A stretch of 64,000 bases of DNA, taken from the NCBI RefSeq assembly GCF_002276045.1, contig NZ_NQMR01000019.1, forward strand, positions 27,812 through 91,811, given 5' to 3'. The stretch's first letter is position 1, and each line of letters starts with the position of its first letter. Under the pieces are notes generated by a model. That model was given only the letters and a program-made list of their open reading frames with translations, did not search any database and had not been told where the DNA came from. A program made the position numbers and the translations under genes. The DNA comes from Pseudoalteromonas sp. NBT06-2. GTDB taxonomy: Bacteria; Pseudomonadota; Gammaproteobacteria; Enterobacterales; Alteromonadaceae. Below, one piece after another: positions 8,876 through 17,484 of the stretch.

Positions 8876-9019
8876 TTATACCAAAACCAACAGTTTTCCA
8901 GCAGAATAAGCTGCTAATGCAGCAGAATAAGCTGCTAATGCAGCTGAATATAAAGCTTTTAACTCTGGATCTTGGTCCCACGGTATTATTTCATTATTAT
9001 TTGCGGCGACTGACGCCAT
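8876..9019 (-). CDS. 47-residue small protein with tandem AALAAYS heptads
   Basis: On the minus strand ATG (9019-9017) is preceded by AAGGAGG seven bases or fewer upstream, a near-perfect ribosome binding site and the strongest I saw in the window. The product begins MASVAANNNEIIPWDQDPEL, continues KALYS, then AALAAYS twice, and ends AGKLLVLV. The heptad is encoded by two exact 21-bp tandem units (8899-8919 and 8920-8940) plus a partial third. There is no signal peptide and no known domain. The acidic, Pro/Trp-bearing front and repetitive Ala/Tyr tail could suit a peptide precursor or a structural small protein, but no modifying enzyme is adjacent. The 266-bp repeat begins 59 bases upstream of its start, so promoter control may come from or be disturbed by it. 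Confidence 0.6.
   Translation of the reverse strand: MASVAANNNEIIPWDQDPELKALYSAALAAYSAALAAYSAGKLLVLV
8899..8955. repeat. 21-bp tandem repeat, about 2.7 units
   Basis: Two exact copies of CAGCAGAATAAGCTGCTAAT plus G, at 8899-8919 and 8920-8940, and a partial third with one change up to about 8955. The period is seven codons, so it lengthens the heptads of the small gene without shifting frame. Each unit also contains the palindromic CAGC/GCTG arms. Confidence 0.85.
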
Positions 9020-9078
9020 CACAACCTCCTTTATCCGAAATTGCTGGTGTGTAAGTGAGAGTTATTGATTTGCATATA

Positions 9079-9344
9079 TATACCCAAGCCACTTCAAGAT
9101 GTGAGGTTCAGGACTGCTGAGCAATTCATGATCTAGGCGCATCTTTGCATTAATGGTTACTCCCTTAAAAAAAGATGGAACAACGAGCATGATTTGCTCA
9201 GATGTCCCTGTAAGGTTGATTTATAAATACTTTATGCAGCGTTATTGATTTTGAAAAGGGAATAACCATGTTCTTCAATCAATGCCTTGCCTAAAGCATT
9301 TCTAATTCCAACTGAATCCTGCATCTTGAAGTGGTTTGGGTATA
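9079..9344 (+). mobile_element. 266-bp MITE-like repeat, full copy
   Basis: Complete copy from TATACCCAAGCCACTTC to GTGGTTTGGGTATA. Terminal inverted repeats of about 23 bases differ at one position. It is nearly identical to copies at 28485-28750, 60447-60712 and, inverted, 33656-33921. It lies between the 47-codon gene and a signal-peptide gene fragment whose frame it truncates. No protein is encoded. Ends of the type TA-TACCC suggest TA-target insertion as used by IS630/Tc1-mariner transposases (inference). Confidence 0.93.
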
Positions 9345-9448
9345 TGAATTTTAGTTATCTTTTTATCAGTTAGAATTTGTTGGCTTTCCGCATTTGCCAT
9401 AAAGCTAGATAAAATATAAACAACGGGTAAAACTTTTAATAAACTCAT
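9302..9448 (-). pseudogene. Secreted-protein gene truncated by the 266-bp repeat
   Basis: From ATG 9448 the minus strand reads MSLLKVLPVVYILSSFMANA, a convincing Sec signal peptide with cleavage after ANA, then ESQQILTDKKITKIH. At 9344 the frame enters the mobile repeat and stops at 9302. The genuine coding part is therefore only about 35 codons. It is the start of an exported protein cut off by the insertion; which protein cannot be told. Confidence 0.65.
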
Positions 9449-9810
9449 AATTGATTTTTGGCCATTCCCTGCGGGCGAGGCTAAAATTTCTGTATACTGC
9501 GTTAAATTTTCTTGATGGAGAATAACTAGACCTACAAAAATTTTCCATATTAGCTCTGCTGCGCTGTTTTAGTGAGATTTATTGATTAGCGAGATCTACT
9601 GTTAGATGTTGGGAAGTTACAGTATTATCCAGAGTTTTTCTGCGTCGCATTATCTTAACTTTAACGTGTTACCTTGTTTTTGTTTCCTTTTGCCTTAAAT
9701 GGCTGGTGCTCCCCTATCATCACTGTTACTTTTTATTTACAATTGTACCCGTAAATAAACATTAATGATTTATTTATACAAAATTAATAACAATAATCCA
9801 GGATAAATTA
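9449..9810. other. Intergenic region upstream of the S8 protease
   Basis: No gene is seen in these 360 bases. The last 60 bases are very AT-rich, with CCAGGATAAATTA before the protease ATG serving as a weak ribosome binding site. It should contain the protease promoter and any promoter for the truncated minus-strand gene. Confidence 0.5.
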
Positions 9811-11574
9811 ATGAAACACACATTTAAAAAACATTTATTAGCAATTGCTATTCCTGCAGTTTTTTCTACTGCTCATATAAATGCTGCACAGATAGATTTA
9901 AAACAAACAGAGCTAAAATTAGCCAGCCAGAACTTAGGTGCAACACAATTCATTATTAAATATAAAATGAATAAGCATCAGATAGGTACTGTAATGAGTA
10001 CTTCAACTAAAGACTTGCAAGATAAAGCCAAAAACTTTGCTAATAATTTTAAAAATAATAATAATCTAAAAACACAATATATGCGTTCTATGGCACTTAA
10101 AAACCATCATGTCATTAGTGTAAATAAAAAAATGACGGCTATTGAAGCACAAAAATATATGCTAGATATGGCTGCGTCAGGGAATATTGAATCAATTGAA
10201 TTAGATCAAATGTTACAACACTACGCAACACCGAATGATCCTAGTTATAGCTCTCAATGGCATTACTCAAATGAAACTTCAGGAATTAATTTACCTCGAG
10301 CTTGGAATAACGCAACTGGTAATGGTGTAACTGTTGCCGTACTCGATACAGGTTATCGTCCACACTCTGATTTAGTGGATAATATCGTAGGTGGCTACGA
10401 TATGATCTCACATTCTCTAGTAGAAAATGATGGTACTGGTGGACGTGACTCAGATGCGAGAGATCCTGGCGATGCGATTACTCGTGGTGAGTGTGGTAAC
10501 GACGAGCAAGGCAATCCGGTACCTAGAACAGATCAAAGTTCAAGCTGGCATGGAACTCATGTCGCGGGAACAATTGCTGCAGTTGAAGGTAATGGTCAAG
10601 GTGGTGTTGGTGTAGCTTATAACGCTAAAGTTGTACCAGTAAGAGTTTTAGGTAAATGTGGTGGTTTAACTTCTGATATTGCCGATGCGATTATTTGGGC
10701 TTCAGGGGGGTCTGTATCTGGTGTACCAAACAATGCAAATCCAGCATCAGTTATTAATATGAGTTTAGGTGGTCAAGGCGCATGTAGCTCAGTAACACAA
10801 ACAGCAATCAATACTGCGAGATCTAATGGCGCAGTTATTGTTGTTGCTTCAGGTAATGACGGTCAAAATGCAAATAATTTTAATCCAGGTAACTGTAGCG
10901 GAGTAGTTAATGTTGCTGCTACTGGCCCTACAGGTGCACGTGCATCTTACTCAAACTATGGTGATGCTATCGACTTAGCTGCTCCTGGTGGCGATCAAAG
11001 ATATGGTAATAACTATGGTGTATTATCTACACATAATACTGGTAGTAATGGCCCTAGCTCTGATACTTTAACTTATATGCAAGGTACATCAATGGCTGCA
11101 CCTCATATAGCAGGTGTTGCAGCTCTGATAAAACAAGCTAAACCAAGTGCAACACCTGATGAAATTGAAGATATATTGAAAAGCACAACTCGTACTTTCC
11201 CAGCATCTTGTTCTGGTTGTGGTACAGGTCTTGTTGATGCTGAAGCTGCTGTTTTAAGGGCGAAAGGCAATACAGGAGGGGGTCTTAATGTAACCGAAAC
11301 GAATCTAGGTGCTTCACAAGGTCAATGGGTTGATATTACAATTGATGTGCCAGTAAATACAGCATCATTTACAGTTAATACAATGGGTGGCACTGGAGAT
11401 ATGGATTTATATATACAAGCTGGAAGTTACGCTACCGAAAACAGCTATCAATGTAAATCAACAACACCGACTAGCACTGAGACTTGTACTATAACTAATC
11501 CTACAGCTGGCACTTGGTATTTAAGTTTATATGCTTATTCTACTTTCTCAGGTGTTTCTTTGACAGCACAATAA
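9811..11574 (+). CDS. Secreted subtilisin-like serine protease (S8) with PPC domain
   Basis: A 587-residue extracellular protease. Residues 1-26 are a signal peptide ending near INA-AQ. An inhibitor-I9-like propeptide follows to about residue 145. The S8 catalytic domain shows Asp in VAVLDTGYRPHSDL (about 178), His in WHGTHVAGTIAA (about 247) and Ser in GTSMAAPHIAGVAALI (about 427). Residues about 495-587 are one PPC domain (GGTGDMDLYIQ, GTWYLSLYAY), normally cleaved off or used in surface binding. It belongs to the proteolysin/VapT-type subtilases common in Pseudoalteromonas and Vibrio. Together with the M23 enzyme 1.3 kb upstream, it suggests scavenging of protein or lysis of other cells. 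Confidence 0.93.
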   Translation: MKHTFKKHLLAIAIPAVFSTAHINAAQIDLKQTELKLASQNLGATQFIIKYKMNKHQIGTVMSTSTKDLQDKAKNFANNFKNNNNLKTQYMRSMALKNHHVISVNKKMTAIEAQKYMLDMAASGNIESIELDQMLQHYATPNDPSYSSQWHYSNETSGINLPRAWNNATGNGVTVAVLDTGYRPHSDLVDNIVGGYDMISHSLVENDGTGGRDSDARDPGDAITRGECGNDEQGNPVPRTDQSSSWHGTHVAGTIAAVEGNGQGGVGVAYNAKVVPVRVLGKCGGLTSDIADAIIWASGGSVSGVPNNANPASVINMSLGGQGACSSVTQTAINTARSNGAVIVVASGNDGQNANNFNPGNCSGVVNVAATGPTGARASYSNYGDAIDLAAPGGDQRYGNNYGVLSTHNTGSNGPSSDTLTYMQGTSMAAPHIAGVAALIKQAKPSATPDEIEDILKSTTRTFPASCSGCGTGLVDAEAAVLRAKGNTGGGLNVTETNLGASQGQWVDITIDVPVNTASFTVNTMGGTGDMDLYIQAGSYATENSYQCKSTTPTSTETCTITNPTAGTWYLSLYAYSTFSGVSLTAQ

Positions 11575-11590
11575 ATTTTTTGCAGTATCT

Positions 11591-11611
11591 AGGCCATAAA
11601 TATTATGGCCT
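11591..11611 (+). terminator. Hairpin after the S8 protease
   Basis: AGGCCATAA at 11591-11599 pairs perfectly with TTATGGCCT at 11603-11611, loop ATA. It begins 16 bases after the protease stop. The following bases are only weakly T-rich. It also lies at the 3' side of the katG remnant. Confidence 0.6.
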
Positions 11612-11618
11612 CCAATTA

Positions 11619-12170
11619 TCGGTTCTACACCGGTAAAAGCAAAGGTTTTAAAACCCATAGATTCGAGGGCGACGTTTCCTGATAGTACCATTAAATCGCC
11701 CAAGAAATTTTACGACCATATTTTTGTTTAACAGGCCATAATAAACGCCGGGCTTTAGCCAAATTAGCATTATCGGGTCAGCTATTAAGTGGGTCGAATC
11801 TTTGTTGTCCGCCAGATGCACCATCACGACCATTGTGTACACGATAACCCCCTGAGCTATGCCATTCGATCATCAGTAGATCATAATGTCCCCAACCAGC
11901 AGATAAGCCGGTTTTTGAATCAGTGAATGTGATTTGAATATTTTTTTTAAGTGTAACTAAATCGATCGTTGCAAACTATTTAGCGTAATTGAACTACGCT
12001 CAGCATCAGGGTTTGATTCTGCACCATGTTGGCGAAGTGGGCTCAAGTTTAATTGTTCAAGCCACCAAAATTGATTATTTTTTTATTCGCTGCATGTGAA
12101 GAGGAATATATCACCATAGATAAAAGCGCAACTGAAATAGCAACTGCCAGTGGTATTGACTTTTTTAGTA
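11619..12170 (-). pseudogene. katG: Catalase-peroxidase (katG) remnant with signal peptide
   Basis: The minus strand carries the N-terminal third of a bifunctional haem catalase-peroxidase in several frames. A Sec signal peptide (AISVALLSMVIYSSSHAAN) is followed by FWWLEQLNLSPLRQHGAESN. Then come the distal haem region (EWHSSGGYR...GRDGASGGQQRFDPLNS) and WPVKQKYGRKISWA and LESMGFKTFAFTG. Stops and shifts separate these blocks, and the region between the N-terminal motif and the distal His is shortened. Nothing of the C-terminal two thirds is present. The signal peptide indicates the periplasmic KatG class. oxyR lies divergently next to it, the classical arrangement for OxyR-controlled katG. 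Confidence 0.85.
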
Positions 12171-12340
12171 TTATTAAGTTACTGATTTATAGTTGATTTA
12201 TTGTTAATATAAAGCTTGGAGTTTAAGGTGAAACTTTTATAATTGATTAAATTAAAGATAACATTCTGTTTTTTAATCGTGCACTATGCTTACTTACTGA
12301 TTAGAATCGAAGTAACATTATTAATAACACTTAAAGATAT

Positions 12341-13243
12341 ATGATTTCATTAAAACAACTGCACTACGCTTTAGCTATTGAAAAGACTCTGCATTTTAAA
12401 AAAGCGGCTGAAGCATGTAATGTATCTCAATCGGCATTAAGTACAGCAATCAATGAGCTTGAAAAACAGCTTGATGTAACAATATTTGAAAGAAATAATA
12501 AACAAGTTTTGATCACCAATGATGGGCAGTTAATACTTAATAAAGCAAAAAAAGTAAAATTGGAATTGGACGAGTTATTACAAATATCACAATTAAATAA
12601 AGCACATTTTTCAGCACCTATGAGTATAGGAGTGATCCCCACAATTGGCCCCTACCTCTTACCAAAAGTATTGCCTGAAGTTCGAGCAAAATATCCAGAT
12701 TTCAAATTAAAAATCGTTGAAGAACAATCTCATACTCTAGTCGATATGGTTCGAAATGGCGATGTTGATGCTGCGATACTTGCCTTGCCATATCCAATAG
12801 ACGGATTAATGAGTTTTGATTTTTGGCAAGAAGACTTTTATTGGGTATGCCATAAAGATGAATGTCCAAGTAAAGTAAAAGAAATTACCAGTGAAGAGTT
12901 AGAAATTGAAAAGTTAATGTTATTAAAAGATGGCCATTGTTTAAAAGAGCATGCATTAGCAGCATGTAGTTTACACAATAAAAAGCAAGATTCAGATTTT
13001 GATTCAGCAAGTTTACATACTTTAATTCAAATGGTTGCAGGCAAGCTTGGCACAACCTTAGTACCACAAATGGCGCTAGATCAACTTACCTATAATGAAT
13101 CAGAACTCAGAGCAATTCATTTAAATGAACCAGGGCCACACAGAACGATAGCTTTAGTTATTAGGCCTAATTATGTGAGAACCAGAGAATTAATTCTGCT
13201 TAAAGATATTTTTTCTGCGCAATTATCTGAAAAGTGTAATTAA
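12341..13243 (+). CDS. oxyR: OxyR, peroxide-sensing LysR-type regulator
   Basis: A 300-residue LysR-family protein. Residues 1-60 are the helix-turn-helix (HFKKAAEACNVSQSALSTAI). The regulatory domain contains LLKDGHCLKEHALAAC: two cysteines separated by eight residues within the GHC context, exactly the redox pair of E. coli OxyR (C199 and C208). The family senses hydrogen peroxide by forming this disulfide and then activates antioxidant genes. The divergent neighbour is a katG remnant, so the local target has been lost while the sensor is intact; it presumably controls other peroxidases elsewhere. Confidence 0.93.
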   Translation: MISLKQLHYALAIEKTLHFKKAAEACNVSQSALSTAINELEKQLDVTIFERNNKQVLITNDGQLILNKAKKVKLELDELLQISQLNKAHFSAPMSIGVIPTIGPYLLPKVLPEVRAKYPDFKLKIVEEQSHTLVDMVRNGDVDAAILALPYPIDGLMSFDFWQEDFYWVCHKDECPSKVKEITSEELEIEKLMLLKDGHCLKEHALAACSLHNKKQDSDFDSASLHTLIQMVAGKLGTTLVPQMALDQLTYNESELRAIHLNEPGPHRTIALVIRPNYVRTRELILLKDIFSAQLSEKCN

Positions 13244-13365
13244 AGTACTAAAAAGTGAAAATTGAAAGTCCAGTTTTTTAGAATTATATCTTCTAATTAA
13301 CCTGATTTAACAAATTTAAAAAATACATCACACTGGCTTTGTACTAAACAACTAAGGTGAACAAT

Positions 13366-13485
13366 ATGAAAAGTATATTAAATAATATAAAATCAATCTT
13401 TGAAAAAAGAGAGAATAAACAAAAAAGAACCCAATGTAATTACCCTAACAATTATTATGGCGATCAATGTTGCCAAATTTCATAA
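13366..13485 (+). CDS. Possible 39-residue Cys-rich small protein
   Basis: ATG 13366 follows AAGGTGA at a good distance. The product is a basic helical front (MKSILNNIKSIFEKRENKQK) and a short tail with three cysteines (TQCNYPNNYYGDQCCQIS). No family is recognised and there is no signal peptide. It sits alone between oxyR and the deformylase gene, 70 bases before the latter. The tail of Cys, Asn and Tyr could bind metal or be modified, but nothing nearby shows this. A chance frame cannot be excluded. Confidence 0.4.
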   Translation: MKSILNNIKSIFEKRENKQKRTQCNYPNNYYGDQCCQIS

Positions 13486-13554
13486 TTAAGTCCTGCTTTG
13501 AATAGAGTTAATTCATGTTTATGGATTAACTCTTAATTGAAATATTGAGGAAAT

Positions 13555-14079
13555 ATGGCCGTTTTAGACATTATTAAAGCTCCAAATGAAAAATTAAAAG
13601 TTAAAGCACAACGCGTTATCCAAATTGAAAAAGTCCAAGGTTTGATTGATGATATGTTAGATACAATGTATGACACTGATGATGGTATCGGCTTAGCTGC
13701 TACACAAGTTGGTCGAAAAGAAGCAATTATTATGATTGATGTATCTGAAAAACGAAATTCACCTTTAATACTTATTAACCCTGAAGTGATCAGTGGAAAA
13801 AACATTGAAAAAGGGCAAGAAGGTTGTTTGTCTGTACCAGGGTATTATGCTGATGTCGAGCGGTTCACAAGTGTTAAAGTTAAAGGTTTAGATCGTACAG
13901 GAAAAGAGGTGCTTATAGAGTCTGATGACTTTCTTGCAATTGTATTGCAGCATGAAATAGATCATTTAAAAGGCAAGTTATTTATTGACTATCTTTCACC
14001 GTTAAAGCAGAAACTAGCTTTGAAAAAAGTTAAAAAAGTTAAAAAAGTTAAAAAAGCAATAAAGGAAGCTGTATTGTAA
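13555..14079 (+). CDS. def: Peptide deformylase
   Basis: A 174-residue metalloenzyme that removes the N-formyl group from nascent proteins. The three family motifs are all present: GIGLAATQVG (motif 1), EGCLSVPGY with the metal-binding Cys (motif 2) and QHEIDHLKG with the two His ligands and catalytic Glu (motif 3). The C-terminus carries a lysine-rich tail built from three repeats of KKV, encoded by a short direct repeat. It is not next to fmt as the housekeeping copy usually is, so it is likely a second, paralogous deformylase. Confidence 0.93.
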   Translation: MAVLDIIKAPNEKLKVKAQRVIQIEKVQGLIDDMLDTMYDTDDGIGLAATQVGRKEAIIMIDVSEKRNSPLILINPEVISGKNIEKGQEGCLSVPGYYADVERFTSVKVKGLDRTGKEVLIESDDFLAIVLQHEIDHLKGKLFIDYLSPLKQKLALKKVKKVKKVKKAIKEAVL

Positions 14080-14082
14080 ACT

Positions 14083-14143
14083 TATACTGATGCTACATGG
14101 AAATGCGTGATTTCAGCAGTCCTGAAGCATCTTGATTGGGTAG
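14083..14143. repeat. Short relic with degenerate TATAC/GGGTA ends
   Basis: About 61 bases. TGCTACATGGAAATGCG followed by TGATTTCAGCA recurs with one change at 28755-28783, directly beside a full 266-bp repeat. The right part, CCTGAAGCATCTTGATTGGG, resembles the right end of that repeat. It looks like an internally deleted mobile element just after the deformylase gene. Confidence 0.6.
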
Positions 14144-14320
14144 TAAGTTGTGTCGTTAAGTCATTCTCACAAAGATCTTATAACAAAAGGTTTAATCGGA
14201 TTCACATCTCTTATTAGTTCAATTCATACAAAAACAATTTATCTCATTATTTATCCCTCTAAACATGCTATATAGTGAATTTAGCCTTAATAAATTCAAA
14301 CAGAATCAAAGGAGTATTCC

Positions 14321-14836
14321 ATGGATAAAGTGATAGCGTCGACTTCAAGATTAATAATACGTCAGATGAAAGAGGATGATAATGCTTTTGTTTTAGCGCA
14401 CTTTAACGAACCTCTATTTATTAAGAATATTGCAGATAAGAAAATTTATAATCTTGAAGATGCGCAGCAATTTCTTATTGATGGGCCAATGAAAAGTTAT
14501 CAAAAAAATGGTTTTGGTATGTTTCTTATTCTATTGAAAGATTCCAATATACCGATTGGTTCATGTGGATTGTTTAAACGAGACAATACAGATGATATTG
14601 ATTTGGGTTATGCGTTAATGAGTCAATATCATAAACAAGGTTATTTGCAGGAAGCTGCAAAAGCAGTGCTTGATTATGCAAAAAATGAATTAAAATTAAC
14701 ACGTATTCTTGGTTATACAGCAAAAGATAATATCAACTCAGTTAATGTGTTAAATAAATTGGGTTTTAGTATGCAGGGGGAGAGTAAGTTAGTTGGCTAC
14801 GATACTCCGAGTGTTAAATTTTCACTTGAATTATAA
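14321..14836 (+). CDS. GNAT N-acetyltransferase (RimJ/RimL-like)
   Basis: A 171-residue acetyltransferase of the Acetyltransf_3 type (RimJ/RimL-like). It opens with the family signature TSRLIIRQMKEDD, continues with IGSCGLFKRDNTDDIDLGYAL, and has the acetyl-CoA binding stretch QYHKQGYLQEAAKAVLDYA and the C-terminal NSVNVLNKLGFSMQGE. Substrate cannot be predicted; relatives acetylate ribosomal proteins, amino groups of small molecules or antibiotics. AAGGAG precedes the ATG. The PhzF-like gene follows 31 bases later, so they may be co-transcribed. Confidence 0.88.
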   Translation: MDKVIASTSRLIIRQMKEDDNAFVLAHFNEPLFIKNIADKKIYNLEDAQQFLIDGPMKSYQKNGFGMFLILLKDSNIPIGSCGLFKRDNTDDIDLGYALMSQYHKQGYLQEAAKAVLDYAKNELKLTRILGYTAKDNINSVNVLNKLGFSMQGESKLVGYDTPSVKFSLEL

Positions 14837-14867
14837 GTTTGACTACAAATCACAAAAGGAAGTTAAA

Positions 14868-15707
14868 ATGAAATGTAAGTTAGTTGATGTATTTGCAAAA
14901 GACAAACTCTCAGGTAATGGACTTACGATATTTTATGATTTTGATGAACTATCATCTGAAAATATGCAATTGTTGACTCAAGAAATGAGACAGTTTGAAT
15001 CAATTTTTGTTGTAAAAGGGGAAAATGGGTTTAATGCAAGAATATTTACAGTTGAAGAAGAGTTAGACTTTGCAGGCCACCCTTTAATTGGTTTAGCGGC
15101 ACATTTACATGAGGAATATGGTCAAGATGATACACTCACATGGCATGTAAAGCTCAATACAAAAACAGTTAAACTAAAAACTAATAAGTTAGATCATTAT
15201 TTTGAAGCGGCAATGGAACAAGGCAAGCCAGAGTTTATTAAAACGCTTTCTACCACAGATTCACAAGTATTTTTAGATGTATTTAATATAGAACAGGTTT
15301 CGAACTTGCCGCTTGAAGTGATATCAACGGGGTTGCCATATCTTATAATTCCAATTAGCGGCGGCATCGAACAGGTAAAAATTGATATAAATAACTTGGA
15401 ATCTTTACTGGCCAAACATAAGGCTAAATTTGCATATATTTTGGATGTTAATACTTTTGAAGGCCGCACTTGGGATAATTTTGGAAAAGTTGAAGATATT
15501 GCAACGGGTAGTGCCGCAGGCCCTGCTGGCGCTTTTTTATGTAAACATAATAAAGTAAATATTCAAGAATCGTTTGTTATAAAACAAGGCCGTTTTTTAG
15601 GGCGACCAAGTGAAATAAAGGTCTGTATTGATGGCGATAAAAATGAATTTAGTAATGTTTATGTAAGTGGGCAAGTATGTAAAGTGGCAAATATTAATTT
15701 TGTTTAA
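14868..15707 (+). CDS. PhzF-family isomerase/epimerase-like protein
   Basis: A 279-residue protein of the PhzF/YddE fold (two diaminopimelate-epimerase-like halves). Motifs: DVFAKDKLSGNGLTIF at the start, RQFESIFV with the catalytic Glu position, DFAGHPLIGLAAHL, and near the C-terminus ATGSAAGPAGAFL. ATG 14868 is chosen because AAAAGGAAG lies just upstream and the protein then begins exactly as the family does; an earlier in-frame start overlaps the previous gene. Family members isomerise small acids; the substrate here is unknown, and no phenazine genes are nearby. Confidence 0.9.
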   Translation: MKCKLVDVFAKDKLSGNGLTIFYDFDELSSENMQLLTQEMRQFESIFVVKGENGFNARIFTVEEELDFAGHPLIGLAAHLHEEYGQDDTLTWHVKLNTKTVKLKTNKLDHYFEAAMEQGKPEFIKTLSTTDSQVFLDVFNIEQVSNLPLEVISTGLPYLIIPISGGIEQVKIDINNLESLLAKHKAKFAYILDVNTFEGRTWDNFGKVEDIATGSAAGPAGAFLCKHNKVNIQESFVIKQGRFLGRPSEIKVCIDGDKNEFSNVYVSGQVCKVANINFV

Positions 15708-15840
15708 CGGATTTTTAATAAAGTAATCTGTATTGGTTTTTATTTTATATTTCTGTATCTGTTTTGTATTCTAATTATCTTTATAATCACCCCTTAATTT
15801 TAAAATGCATACTTTAGTTAAGTAAGAATTGAGAAAATAA

Positions 15841-16269
15841 ATGAAAATAGAATTAACGACATCTGCTTCGAAAGAAGAGGCACATATTATTAGCCAAGGG
15901 ATTATCTCATTTAATCAAAAATCAATCCCTGATTTAGAGCTTAATGAAGCTGAAGTTAAGTTTTCAGTATTTTCGCGAAATGATTTAAATGAGGTTACAG
16001 GTGGGATCCGTTGTAACTGTTATTGGAATACTTTGCATATAGAATTACTCTGGCTCTCACAAGAATGTAGAGGCCAAGGTATTGGCAATAAACTTGTAAA
16101 ACAGGCTGAAATTTTTGCCAAAGAAAATGGTTGTGAAAAGGCATTTGTAGAAACTACAAGCTGGCAAGCAAAGCCTTTTTATGAAAAAGCGGGTTATGAA
16201 CATGTTGCAACTTTACCGGATAGACCAAAAGGGCATGCATCACATTATTTAACGAAAACCTTAGGGTAA
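15841..16269 (+). CDS. GNAT N-acetyltransferase
   Basis: A 142-residue single-domain acetyltransferase. The acetyl-CoA pyrophosphate loop is ECRGQGIGNKLVKQAE, followed by the typical GCEKAFVETTSWQAKPFYEKAGY strand-helix. Substrate unknown. It is independent of the other GNAT at 14321 and has its own 130-base leader. Confidence 0.88.
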   Translation: MKIELTTSASKEEAHIISQGIISFNQKSIPDLELNEAEVKFSVFSRNDLNEVTGGIRCNCYWNTLHIELLWLSQECRGQGIGNKLVKQAEIFAKENGCEKAFVETTSWQAKPFYEKAGYEHVATLPDRPKGHASHYLTKTLG

Positions 16270-16525
16270 AGTTATTGAAAATAGCTGAGTATTTTCTATC
16301 ACTTAATATTTAAATTACAAGAATATTGCTTATTGTATTGAAAAATATTTGCTAATAATGTTAAAGCAAAATATTTTTATGTAACTTAGGGTCAGAGACT
16401 CTTCATATGACTAAACTTAAACAATAAGCGAATTATTAGTATAAACAGTAGAAACTGCTTTTATCACATCATAAAAAGAGCAGATCTTTTGGTTTGTTTA
16501 AAAAAAATCAACTCTAAATCATAAA

Positions 16526-17380
16526 TTAGTCTTCTAAGCTCGCTGCAATTGCTTCTTCTCTATCTTGCATTTCTTCAAATGCAGCTTTAATTTCATCTAA
16601 TACAGAATCAACATTTGCTTGCTTAGTACTCTGTTTAAATTGGCCTGTTAGTTCATAATCGGCATGTAAATCACCCGCTTCAAATTGTGCCCACATTTCT
16701 TCGGCATAATGTGTTTTTGAAAGTTCAGGTGCAAATTGACTGTAATAATTAGTCATGTTTTTCACATCACGTTTAAGCATGGCTTTGGCGTTATTATTTG
16801 CTGCGGCATCTACTGCTTGTGGCAAATCTATGATCACAGGACCATATTCATCAACGAGTACATTAAACTCAGATAAATCACCGTGTACTAAACCTACACA
16901 TAACATACGCATAACATAGGTCATTACGACTAGATGATCTTCAATTGCTTGTTCTTCTGACATTTCAACGTCATTTAAGCGTGGTGCAACATCACCATCT
17001 TCATCGGTGATTAATTCCATTAATAGCACACCATCATAACAGCCAAAAGGTTCAGGTACGCGTACGCCTGCTTCGGCTATTTTATATAAAGCGTCCACTT
17101 CTGCATTTTGCCAAATTTCTTCCTGTTGTTTTCTGCCGAATTTAGAGCCTTTTTCCATTGCGCGAGCGCGGCGACTACTTCTTACTTTTCGGCCTTCATT
17201 ATATTGTGCTGCTTTTTTAAAACTACGTTGAATTGCTTCTTTATAAACTTTGGCACAACGTACTTCATCACCACAACGTACGGCATATACAGTTGCTTCT
17301 TTGCCACTCATTAGCTGGCTGATAACTTCATCGACTAGGCCTTCATCAACTAAAGGTTGGATCCGTTTTGGTGTCTTCAT
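16526..17380 (-). CDS. RIO1-type serine/threonine protein kinase
   Basis: A 284-residue kinase of the bacterial RIO family (relatives include PA4780 of Pseudomonas). The nucleotide loop is SGKEATVYAV (about residues 24-33), followed by the lysine strand CAKVYKEAIQRSFKKA. The catalytic loop is HGDLSEFNVL and the metal-binding motif is IIDLPQAV. RIO kinases have a reduced kinase fold without the usual substrate lobe. Acidic C-terminal tail. It is a cytoplasmic protein whose substrates are not established. AAAAGA/TCTTTT at 16474-16490 might form its weak terminator. Confidence 0.92.
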   Translation of the reverse strand: MKTPKRIQPLVDEGLVDEVISQLMSGKEATVYAVRCGDEVRCAKVYKEAIQRSFKKAAQYNEGRKVRSSRRARAMEKGSKFGRKQQEEIWQNAEVDALYKIAEAGVRVPEPFGCYDGVLLMELITDEDGDVAPRLNDVEMSEEQAIEDHLVVMTYVMRMLCVGLVHGDLSEFNVLVDEYGPVIIDLPQAVDAAANNNAKAMLKRDVKNMTNYYSQFAPELSKTHYAEEMWAQFEAGDLHADYELTGQFKQSTKQANVDSVLDEIKAAFEEMQDREEAIAASLED

Positions 17381-17484
17381 ATAGTTTAGTTCTTTCTACT
17401 TCGCGTTGTTAATTTAGTACAAGAAATCATTTTACGTTAATAAAGATAATTTTTTAAGAAAAATTTAATTTTTTACTATTTCCC

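Noticed and set aside
8899..8955. 21-bp tandem repeat considered as a CRISPR or iteron array
   Set aside because: Units are directly adjacent without spacers, only about 2.7 copies, and the period is seven codons within a reading frame.
8739..8981. Minus-strand frame of 80 codons overlapping the small heptad gene
   Set aside because: Different frame from the gene with the consensus ribosome binding site, and its C-terminal half translates hairpin sequences.
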